Source: Lagopus muta (taxonomy: Eukaryota > Chordata > Aves > Galliformes > Phasianidae). From it: 64,000 nt of DNA. The stretch's first letter is position 1. The number at the start of each line of letters is the position of its first letter. A program made the position numbers and the translations under genes. This document shows, one piece after another, positions 48,985 through 60,900 of this stretch. The notes beneath the pieces are model-generated. The model was not told where the DNA came from. It saw only the letters and a list, made by a program, of their open reading frames with translations, and did no database searches. Location: contig NC_064442.1 of assembly GCF_023343835.1 (NCBI RefSeq), positions 19,020,501 to 19,084,500 of the forward strand, written 5' to 3'.

Positions 48985-51900
48985 AATGTTTTATTGAAAA
49001 AAAAAACAAAAAAAGTCTCACTTGACGCCTCAGAAGACTGCATCGCACTGTTGGCAGGGCACTGCCCGGCACCCCCCGCCCGGCTCTCCCAGCAGGGCCG
49101 CAGCTCTCCCTGCTGGCTGCACTGCCTGCTGCCCGGCACGCAGCAGCCGGCTCGGCCCGGCTCGGCTCTCTTCACCTCCCATCCCTGGGATGGCGGATCT
49201 TCACGCACAGGACTTGCTGTTAACCTGCTTTTTTTCCTTTTTTTTAAAAAACAAAACAAAACAAACCACCACCTTTGCCCTGTCGAAGAGTCCAACATAC
49301 GATTATAGTGCAAGAGGGCTTGGTACAAGTGAGCATTACCAGCATGCCGTGGGGGGACCGTCCTCCCCTACAAACACATCATCATAGGATTAAAAGAACA
49401 TCGTATCTCCAGAGATAAGCAGAGCGGGTCGTGGTGAAACAGCTTTCCAACCAACCCATTTAAAAACAAGGTCAGGAAAGTTTCTAAACAATCAAATACA
49501 TTCACTTTAAAAACAAAAACAAAAAAACAGAAACAAAAAACCAAATAAGTAACAACAGGAAAAAAAAAAAACATTTAAGAACAGAAACTGTTGAGATGGC
49601 CCCTTCTCCCCCAGCCCTCCCTCACCCTGCAAACACTTACAGATGCTGCAACTACAAACTGCTCCTGGGGCGGACGCAGCAAGGAATGACCAAACACGGC
49701 AGGAGATGCAGAAGGAATCGAGTTCTGGTGACAGGCACTTAGTGGGGCTTGGGAGGGCAGCAACAGAAGTGTCTCGAGGCCCGGCTCCTTCTGCAGCACG
49801 CATGGCTGCTCCTGGGGAGCGCCTGTGCCCCTTTCCCCCCGCAAGATGCCAAACCATGGTTTCCTACAGCAGAGAGGGGAATGCCTGTGCCAGAGACACG
49901 GAACTGCAGGGAGGCAGCAGAGGTCGGAACGGGGAGGGTGGAACATGGCTGATCCCTGTCCTCCCTCCAGCAAGAGGGGAAGAGAGACAAAGTGCCTGTT
50001 CTGGATCTTGCGTGCAGGTGATTGAAGGTCCATCCCTGCCCCAGCCTGCGGTGTGCCCCGAGGAAAGCACTTTGCAGAGCGAGAATGAGGGTGTGTGCAG
50101 CTCCCAGAGGACGTGCAAGCAAAGAGTGAGCCAGGCTGCAGCGTGAGGGGCCGCTGGGGACAGGAAGAGCGGCCATGTTCAGAGCCGCGCTCCAGCAGGT
50201 AAGGCATCAAGAGGCAAAGATGGCTAAGGATGGCCCGGAGGGATCCTGGCACAGAAGCAATGCCTTCCTGTGCTGACCTCACACCTGCTTCGAGGAAGCA
50301 CGAGGAGCAACGCCCGGCCCAGCTGCCGAGGAAGGGAGCTGCAGCTCCTGGGGTGCCACGCCACAAGCCCCAGCCCACAGCTCATCACTCACAACAGGCT
50401 GTGAGGTCTCGTCTCTCTCTCCTCCCTCCGTACTCCCCAGGGAGCACAAGCCCATGTTTACAGCTAGTGAAATCCCTCAAGCGAACAGCTGCAGTGCAGT
50501 CAGATGGCACACATGGAAACACAGAGCACGAGCATCTATTTATTCACAAACTCCCCCAAAACTGCCTGAGCTCTTCCACAACCCTGCCACGTCCAGGAGC
50601 AGCCTCAGCCTCCTCCGGGGTGGGAAGCGTGGCAGCAGGACACAAGCCATCATGTCGCAGGTGCCCTGCTAGCTGCTAGCTGTGTGTTTGGCCTGTACGC
50701 GAACCGTGGCTTCCCCATGGGCTGGGAGCTTGCAGGGAGGACGTCAAGGCTGTTCCAGTCAAAGCCATCCGACCATCTGGAGATGAAATCAGTATTAAGG
50801 CAGTGAAGGATTGCCACTTTGCCTGGGAAGCTTTGCTCCTCACACTTCCCCAGGGAAGGTGTGTGTTCACAACCACCCTACCGGAAGGCTGGGGAGGGCC
50901 GCGTGCTTGCCTGGCCCTGCACTGAGATGCCTGCGGTCTGGGAAGCACCAGCTCCCAGTTATGTTAACCCTGATCTGCCTCTCTCTGCTGCCAACGTCTG
51001 TGGGCTGCTTGGGTCAGGCACGGTGTAGGAAACCATGGTGGGGACATTCACTGGCAGCTGGAAAGGGTGATTGAAAATTCAAGTATGCTTTCCTCAGCGC
51101 ACGGCCCAGGGCGGGCTCCGGGAACCCCAAACTGGCACAAGGGTTGTGTGGATGTCATCAACATCCCCACTCGAGGGCACTCTCTGCACCCCAACGTTCC
51201 CAGCTGAATGTCTGTCTGCGCTTGCACCACTGGTCCACGCAGAAATCCACAGATACAATGTGCATCTGTAATGCTAAAAATAATAAAAAGTGCAACGACG
51301 TCAGTTTCTTTAAAACAATCCACATTGCTCTGTTACCGTCAGAGGAGGGAGGTGTCAAGGGGAGCCAGGAAACCTAACTGGAACAGTAGATTGCAAATTT
51401 CTCACAGCTTGCACATTACAGTGTAACTGTTCCCAAGGAGCCTAAAAGGGAACCTGTGTCGTACTGCTGCAGCAGTCAGGCCCTTCTCCCACGCAACTCT
51501 TGCGCCCCGACCACATCCTCCTGCCCTCTCGAGAGCCAATTGAGCCTACGGTGCTTCGTTTCTTAATTAAGGAGGGAGGAGGGCGGAGGAGCAGAGAGCG
51601 CAGGGGAGGGAGGGGGGTAAAGTGAGCAGGAACTAAGCACAGTCCTCAGGTTTGCATGAACGATGCCTTCGCCGTAAACAACGGGAAGGAGGGTCAGCCA
51701 GCCAGCCCCCCTCCCGGGGCGACCAAGACCTGAGCCAGCCACAGTCCTGGTCCCAAAAGGAGCATCAGGCTTGGAGTGAACGAGGGAGACCATTCAGCAG
51801 ATCCACCCGAGAGTGGTTTGTTTTGGAACGTTTTCTTCTCTTTTTGGTTTAAAATGTCACTTGTTTGTGTTTTTTTTTTCTCTTCCTCCTATGCCTCCTC

Positions 51901-51987
51901 CTCCCCCTAAAGAGAAGCCCCTTCCAGTTAGCCAGGGCAGGAGCCGCAGGTGCACGTGGTGTTCCTGCAAGGCCCAGGAGGCACCGG
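48985..51987 (-). other. CSNK1G1: CSNK1G1 3'UTR
   Basis: About 3.0 kb between the CSNK1G1 stop (51988-51990) and the minus-strand AATAAA at 48995-48990, which is followed on that strand by U/GU-rich sequence (TGTTCTCC, ATGTGCTT). A possible proximal AATAAA lies at 50544-50539. U-rich stretches (plus-strand A-rich at 49508-49578 and 49242-49268) could bind ELAV-type proteins. No other gene is recognised on either strand. Confidence 0.7.
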
Positions 51988-54900
51988 TCACTTGTGACGC
52001 TGAGCTGTCTTCTTCCGTTTCCTCTTAAAGAAGCAGCAGCACCTGGAGCACAAAGAACAAGGCCAGTCAGCCCCGCGCAGCCCCACTGCCGTCCCCCCGC
52101 ATGCACCGGCTGCTCCGTGCGCCCGGCCCCAGCCCGGGGACCTGCCCACAAGGTTGGCAGCGGCTGGCGTGTGGATGGCCACCGTGCCCAGACCATGGGC
52201 CGGGGGTCGGGCGCTGCCAGCGGACAGCTGGGCATGGCCCTTCCCTCCTCCAGAGGCTCGACCAGCACAGGAACGCCAGGAGCCACGTGGGGAGCAATGG
52301 GACAAGGAGCCAGATGGCCAGACCTTGGGGGAGGTCCGGAGGGCACGAGGACAGCCCTGGCTGTGCTCCCCGGCTACAAGACACACGGGTTCAACACCGC
52401 CCACTAAAAAGACAGGTGCCAAAGAGATCTCTGATCAGGGACCAGGTTCCTTTACTGAACCTTTCACGATACCCAGAGCTTCCACCTTTGATAAAGTGTT
52501 ACTTGGTGCAGAACACCTGCTTCTCCCCTCTGCTAAGGAGAGGGAGGTGCGCAGCGCCCAGGGATTAGGAGAAGCAAAAGGATGGAGAGTGGAGACTGAG
52601 GTGGAGGGAAGAACGCTCAGCACAGCTGAACCTCCAGCAGAGGTGGTTTCACTGGTGGCATCGCACCGAATCCAGGCTTCCTAGCCCTGCTGCCTTCCTA
52701 CAGAGGGACTGGGCATTAGAGGTGCGTCTGCCTTCCCACCCTCAGCCTGTTCCTCACCAGGAACCCTCTGCACAGAGGAAACGTGTTACTTCTGTGCAAG
52801 TTCTGCTCCTGAGCTACGGATCTTTCTGCCATTTACAGCCATCTCTGGAGAGACGTGGAAAGCCCACCTCTCCAGGCTGCAGAACAGGCGTGAAGCTAAG
52901 CAGCGCAAGTATGCAAACACCATTTTTTCCTACAAGCTTCTTTAACCAACGGCTAGACCCAAATCCTTCGAAAACACTGTGACAGCACTTCCGCATTGCT
53001 TTCGGTGGGGTCCACCGCAGCTCCGAGATGTCAGCACTGTGCTCCTCTGGGGGAACAGATTCACGCTCTCCTTCACCCCAGGAGGAGCCTATCCCTTACC
53101 TCGGGGCACAGAAGCCACGGTGGCCGACACCACCGCATAAGCCAGCACTGACTGTCTGCTGGGAGACTGCAGCCCTGTGACACACGGAGCTCAAAGCCAC
53201 AGCGGCGGGAGGGCAACTGCCCATGGCACGCTCCTGCGGGGACATATTGCCAGGGGAAGTGTAACATCACGATCTGGCTCTGGGTTCCTCTCAGGCGCTC
53301 ATAGCAGGCCCAGTGTGGAGGCGAGCCGAGAAAAACCATGACACGCTTGTCCTTCCAGGAACACAGGCCCAGAGCAACCTGTCAGCTGGGAGCACTCCAT
53401 CCCCAGAAACCCCCTGTGACACAGCATGCTCTGAAGCTTTCTGCACCCAGCACAGGCTCCTGCATGCTACCGGCACTCTCACCCCCTGCTGCAAGACTGG
53501 TGGTGCATTTTATTGCCCCAGTCCTCCTGCTGCCCTCTCTGGGTTTAACCTACAGCAGTATTTCCCTCCCATGGCAGCCACCTTCCTTCATGACATGGGT
53601 GATGGTAAGTAAGGGAAGGGATGGTTATGGGGAGAGATGATGACAATGCACGAGTTATGATTTCACATGCAGATGGTGAAGAAGGAGAGAAGAGGGCTGA
53701 GAAGCGCTCGTTTCCTTGGGCACTGTACAGAGGGAGCTGGCTGACTGGCTGTGGTCCCTTGAGACTCACGTCTTTTTAGGGTGTTACTCAGAGGTCCAGG
53801 GAAGGGTTCAGGAAAGGAAGTCCTGGCAGGTCAGACAGGCAGAGGCAGAACACCAAAACGAAAGGATAAGGCAGGCCGACAACTACAGAATGTGATCTCT
53901 GTGCATGCAGACAATGCCCAAGAGAACAGCCCCAGACTACGACATACAGAAAAGCCAGAGATGCCAGAGGTATCGGAGGCAATGCCTATGGAGAGCAGGG
54001 CAGAGGCGGGTCAGTCTCTCATCAAGCAAGGACATTCCTGACCCACAGAGGCATCACCTTGTTCTGCAAGGTTCCCACCCACCCCAGAGTGCTGCCTGGG
54101 CCTCAAGGAGATGCTGGAGGCACATCGCAGCCCCGGCCACAGAGGGGATGGGAGGGAGGGAACGCATCACAGCCTCCTCGGGGCCAGGACTGCAGCTTCG
54201 GGAGCCTGATGAACGGTACGTACAAAGGAGCTGGGCCTGGAGCGATGCTGATCCCAAACCAGAGGGTTGGATGGGCTCTCCCCGAGAGCCAGCTCAGCTG
54301 CGGTGCTCCCCCAGTCCTCAGCCTGCTGCTGGGAAAGCGGCCATCTCCTGAAGACTGCGGCTCTGTCATTAGTGCCTTCACTAATGTCACTAATGAATGC
54401 CACTGCTTTATACCCCCTCTATCACTGCGGGCCCTGGCTGTGCTTCTCTGTAGGAACTCTCCCAGGAAGCGACTGCTCCCTCCCCTCCACACCAGAGCAG
54501 GGTTTTTCCTTCATATCTGTGCGAGGAAGTCCTGCAAGATATTAGGCGAGCCTGCTCCCGAGTCTGCCCAGCTCCATTAGGCATCATCTGCTCACGGACA
54601 CTACAGTTTGGGGGAGATGGGAAGCCAAATAGAAAAGGATGAGAATTTGTCTTTTGCACGGATCAGTTCAGCCATCCGTCTGATTGCTGGGCCTCACGCG
54701 GCCCTCAGACTCGGCCCGCACCCTCCCCAAGAAGCGCTCAGCAGGGTCCTAAACCCAAACTGCCCTGGGTTGGCATTGAGCTTGTGCCTGTTTATGGATT
54801 GGTTGGTTGGATTTTGCCAACCCCAGTCTAGTCTGGTCCGCTCCCCCTTGCATGTGGACTGGAGAGAGGGACTCACCACAAGTTGAGCATTTTCAGGCAG

Positions 54901-57900
54901 CTACAGAGAGTGTAGAGAAAAAACACAGAAAGGAAGAAAGAGCAATTAGTTCACAGAGGTGGGATGAAAGCATGTCACTGCAGCCATGCAAACATGCAGT
55001 GCAGACTGGCAGACACACACCATGCCTGCCCCCACCCGCCCCAGCCCTCATACCACCTCACCACGGTGCCGCTGAGAATCACCAGTGTTCAGTGCCATGA
55101 GACCTCAGACAAACTCTGCACCTTCTCCCCACGGTCACAGGCCCTGGAAGGCCCTTTCTGGGGCCTGGGATCACACAAGAGCTCCAAGCCACCACACAGG
55201 AGACTGCTCTATCCCTTGCAGCTCCAACAGCAGAAGAACCAGCTCGAGGGCCTGTGTCTGTGAGCTGCTGTTCAGCGTGTCCTCAGGGGACCCCAAAGCA
55301 GGAGCACAGCTCCTCTGCTGGCCAGGAGCTCCAGGGAAAGAATTTTCCACTGTTGCATCTCCCCTCAAAACACAGAGCTCCAAATTCAGCTGGTTCTAAC
55401 CCTTTTCTGGACTGCTACACAGCAAATCAATATTTTGAGTCTAAAAATCCTTTGCTCTCCTCATAATTGAGGGAATTTATGATCACAGATGCAAGGAAAG
55501 ATGAAGACAGCCCTCCTTGAGGCAAGAGGAATGAAACAAGGAACTGGGGAGCTACAGCAAGAGCCCCCAGACCTGTTGGTGCAGAGCAGCGTCTGCTCTG
55601 CTTCACAGTGACTGCTGAAACCCTCCAAAACCAATTCTGAACCACGCAAACAGAGTCTGGGAGGGACAGAACAAATGACCAGGCACAGCTTGGGCAGCAC
55701 GGCTCACGCAATGCTTCTTCTCACCTATCTTGATACTCCCCTATGTAAGAGCTGCTGGGTGGTCGTCTGCCCCAAAGCATGTGCCTGGGAAGCCCCACTT
55801 CAGTCCTGACCAAGACACAGCCTGTGACACCGAACCTGTGGCCTCTGCAGGCCCCACTACCCAAATTTAAGAGGAATATTGCCCACTCTCCAAGTAGCAC
55901 CTCAAGACCTGCCCTCCCCACCATGCTCTAGGAGAAGCCTGTGCCAAAATCATGGCTCACTCCTTTGGATGGGAGGAGAAAGCACATCCACTGCTTGCTC
56001 AAACAGCTGCCAGGATCATGCACTCCCTTGGTGGGAACCAAGGAAGATCACAGAAGTGCTTTCTGAAGGACAGGCAGCAAAGGACCTTCAGCACAATAGT
56101 GACAAGGTGGAATAGTGACAAGAAGGCTCCAGCCTGATGGATAGTTTTCAGAGCCATTTCCATCCTTTCTCACACCTCCCTGTTTTCCTTCTTACCCTTC
56201 CATGAATCATTCCTAGCAGAGGGCTGAGCCAAGCCACACCAGCACCACCAAGACTGCCCAAGGCAGGCACTGGAGCAATGTCACAGCACTGACCAGTCTG
56301 GGGGCAGCTCCAGGCCCACCTCCCCTTGTATGGGGAAGCTGGGATTACCTGCTGGGGTCCTGCTCTAGTTCAGGGGCAGCAAGAAGGTCCCGTGCTGAGG
56401 GTCATGCAAAAGGTGACATGATGGCGCCAGGTGCAGCACGTGTGCAATGGAGGCCAAAATGGTCAAAGCAGCAACTATGTATGTCGCTTCTCACTCTTTG
56501 CCACACGCTACAGAGGAGAGGTCTGCTCAAAGCAAGCACACGGCTCCCCATCAGCAGAAGGGCTGTTAACTGGTTTCTCTCTCAGCACTGGACTGGGAGA
56601 ATTCACAGAGAAAACCCCAAGTCCCTGAAAGGATTACTGTCATACCACTCCGGATACCTGGCATTACTTATTGCAGCCACAGATGAAGTGTGAACTCAGA
56701 CCAACAATTTCTTCACTGAGTTGTGCTCACGCTACTCCTACACTCAGCATGAGCATACAGAGCGTTCTCCCTTCGGAGGCTCCTGCAATCTATTCATGTT
56801 ACTTTGGTACTTGTGCTACCATCTATTTTGCAACACATGCTCTGAGTAAGAGTTACGTTCTCCAGCCACAACAAGTTTAAAAAGCAGCAGCAGCACTGAA
56901 GGCACCATGCACAAAAGCAGCAATATGCAGGAAAAGGGCATGGGACACGAGCATCGAGTACTTCCCCGTGGGTAGACACCCCCACTCGTTTCACAGGAGG
57001 AAGATTAATGACCACACCAGTGGAAAGCCTGTTTGTAAAGCCAACGTACTTAGCTTCCTCCACCACTTCCACCTCTGCCTGTGCTGTTATAGGTGCATTG
57101 GAGTGTGCCCCCGTCGGGTCGTCCACGTTCAGCTCCCCGTTGGTCGAGCTAACCACCTGAAACACAAGACATTCCCCATTAACAAAGCTCCCCCCACAGC
57201 ACGGTTCCACGTGATGCATCTCCACCCGTCTCAACAAGGCGTACTGGAGGAACGGGAAGCCTGTGAAATAATTTCTGTCTGTTCTTGTCTCCTGTTGGTT
57301 CCTGGGAAGCCTTTACATCACACTCCCTGTCTACAGCAGCCACCTGGCTTTTCCCAAGCATTTGGCCTTGCAGTGGCAGGTATAACTGCAATTCAGTGAC
57401 GCACAGATTCTGACAGGGAGGAGCAGGTACCTGCACTGATCCTCCGTGCCGATCCGCAGCCAGATGAGATGTCAGGTACGAGGTATTGGTCTGCCGGCTG
57501 GGCTGGATCTCCCACTCTCCTCGGCGATCGGATGACGCCTGCTCGAAGTCCAGAAGCAGGAGAGAAGCAGAAGAGAGGGCAAAAGGTGAATGAGGTGAAG
57601 AAATGAGAGGATGGCTGTTAGTGAGTTAGTCCATTTTGTTTCTCTGTAGGTTTTTCTTGCAAAACAGCAAGGCAATTTAGACAGCTAGGCTACAGCTTAA
57701 CTTTACCAAGTATTAACCATACATTCCTTCAGCTTTACCCACTGCAGGAGTGCATTCCTTCTGCAGGTGATAAACAACAAGAAAGCTCACATCTATCCAA
57801 GAAGTTATTTCTATGCACAGCGTTGCCTGCATGTGTTTCAGCACAGCAACAACCATGCTGGCAGCATGTTCCACCCTGTCTGCTAGGGCCCACATCAGAG

Positions 57901-60900
57901 CCCTGGACATGGCAGCAAGTTGAGATACCCAAGACTGACCTCCCTAAAATACTCGTTTTTTTACTCAAAAGTGCAGTAAACAAGAAACTTCCGCTGACTT
58001 CATCTCCAGTAGATGCAAACTGTATACAAGGAAATTATTGGAATTTGATTTGTTTTATTAGAAGAACCACTTTGCACTTGCACACGAGGCTGCTAACAGG
58101 TCATCCAGCACCGATGACAACACACCCAGTGTTCATCTGAGGGCAATGAGCATCTCTGTGCAGCCAAACCAACAATCAGCTGAAGGAACTTATTGCCAAG
58201 GCTGGAAGCACAGGACAGGGAGGCAGACAGATGTGTGTCAGATCTCACGCCAATGGCACAGAATGGAGTCCAGCACGACGTTACTAAGGGCATGGCTGTG
58301 TTGCTGGATGCAGTCATTCTCTGCAGCCACACGAATGAGCCTGAGCCCTGGTCAGAGCCAGAGAGGAGCTGCTGTGTGGCCAGGAAAAGAGGGAGGGGCT
58401 GCCAGCAATTCCACGCAGGATGACTCCAGAAACCTTCCTGTGCACTTGTAAAAAACTGCAACGAGAGCGTTTGCAAAAGGAAGCAGAACAGAAAAGCACT
58501 CTGCTCGCACGCCATAAAACAAGCACCATCATTTCCTCTGTGAGCGACCTCTGGGTCCGTCCCTGAGCACCCCGCAGTGCAGCTCCTCCTGAGCAGTCAA
58601 CAAACCCACTTCACAGGGAGCGTTTCCCTAGAGATGCTTTCATGCAGGCCTGTAAATCTTTTTGTTAAATGCTTGTTCTGTCAGCCCGAGACACTGCTTA
58701 TCCTTTTCTATTGGTATCATTCAAAGGAGTTACTGGAGAAGCACTTCCCTTGAAATTCTTCTTCAGTTGCTGCAGGTCACAAGATTAAGAACAACTGGAG
58801 AATTTAAATGGAGGTTTAGAAGTTGGTGAAGTACATATCTTGGGTGCTGCTTTCTACAAAACACTGCACTGCCAGTTTCCTTGGCCAGGTCAGCTGATGA
58901 AGCTGTATGTCTGTCAGCACAGAGAGCATGGCCTGGGAGCCTGGAGGCACTCTGCAGGAAAGGCGCGAGATGACACCAGGGCCAGATTTCTGTCTTAAGG
59001 TTCTACACCCAAATACCTGATAAAAAAATCTATGGTGTGGGAGAGAGAAGAAGGTATCTGTGACTTCCATAGCAGCTCTGTGCTGAGGGGCACTGAGGCA
59101 CCCATCTGCCCAGATAAGCTCTCTAGAGAGGTCTGATATGTGCTGGGTGCCTGCATTTGGGACAGGAGGATGACGCTGGGGAGGATAAAGGTGGAGGACT
59201 ACTATCCCCACCTGGTCCTTCAAGCTGGGTTGCCTGAGGCTGAGACCAGGGAAGGAAAAAAATGTCAAGGAATCTTTATGTGCCTTGGGAAGATGCTAAA
59301 AGGATTGGGAATGCAGGTGGTGCTTTCCTCAGTCCTCCTGGTTGGAGACCGAGGTCTGGAAGAGGAGAACGGGCCAGCTGAATGACAGGGTGCATGGGTG
59401 GTGTCACACTCAGATCTTTGGCTTCTATGATCCATGACATACCTTCAATGAACCATGGGATGGGACACAACTGACGGGGAGGAGCAGCAAGCTGGTTGGG
59501 CTCACTGCGAGAGCTTTAAACTGGAGCTGCTGGGGGGGTTGGTGTAGTGCTGAGGAACAGAGAAGAGCCAGGGAATGCTGTCAGCTCAGATCCGTCCCTG
59601 AGGTTTGTGGGAAGGCTCCTCTAGGAAGGCAGTGTGTCTGAAAGCTCAGCTGGAGTGCCTCTATACCAATGCATGCAGCATGGGGAATAAGAGGGAGGAG
59701 TTGGAAACTGTGGTGCACTTGGGAAACTTTGATCTTCGTGCCATCACAGACACGTGGTGGGATGATTCACATAACTGGAATACCACGATGGAGGGCTATG
59801 AGCTTTATAGAAAGGGCAGGCAAGGTAGAGGGGGTGGAGGTGATGGCCTCTGTGTCAAGAAGTGGACGGACTGCAAGGAGCTGCCTCCGAGGAGCAGTCA
59901 GGAGCAGGTGGAGGGCTGGTGGGTTAAGGCTGGGGGTGGGACCAGGCTGTGCATGCTCCATCCCTGAGGTGATCAAGGCCAAGGTGGATGGAGCCCTGGG
60001 CAACCTGATCCACTACTTGATCGTGCGACTGGCAGCCCTGCCTGCAGCAGGGGGGCTAAATGACAGTGATCCTTGAGGTCCCTGCCAACCCAAGCCATTC
60101 TGTGATTGATCCTATTGAATAACTGAACATCCTCAGTAATGTTTAGGAGAAAAACAAGACAAAAGGTGCCTTGGAATTGCATCAGGTGGGATTGAGGTTG
60201 CATGTTAGGAAGTCAAGAGTGGTCAGGCACTGGAATGGGCTGCCTAGGTGGTGTCACTGTCCCTGGAGGTGTTAAAAAACCTTAGATGTTGTACAGAGGG
60301 ATATGGTTTAGTGGGATATATGGGTGGTTGGCGGATGATTGGACTGGATGATCTTAGAGGTCTTTTCCAATCTTGGTGATTCTATGATTAAGACTGAAAG
60401 GCTTAGAAGAACAAAAACTGAATGCTGTCCAAATCATATTTTGGGAATAAGACAGCTGTCTTTGTGCTATCTACTAACATTTGTGAACTAATATGCTTGA
60501 AAATGAAGCCAGGCGTCATTGTCCATCAAAGAGAACGAGATGCCTTGATTGTACACAGCACGAAGATCTGTTGTCAGAGCAGACAACTACAAACTGCCAC
60601 CCAAAACGGAGTTAATGCATTCATCAGGCAATATAATAAAGCACATTTACTACTACTGTCAACCCAGTCCACACTAATAAGCATGCATAAGTACTGCACA
60701 CATGCTTCAAACAGTGCAGCCTCCTACAAGCAACACTTCTAATGGGGAATATTCATCCTGATTGTAGCTGAAAGCTTTAGATGCAGTCTGTATTAGGTGT
60801 TCTATCACTCCAAGCACAGCTGCATGGAACAAGGAGAGTTGAGCCCAGACAGGTTATTGCATCTCACACTCAATTCTGTGCCCACAAGGCCCAGCTCATG

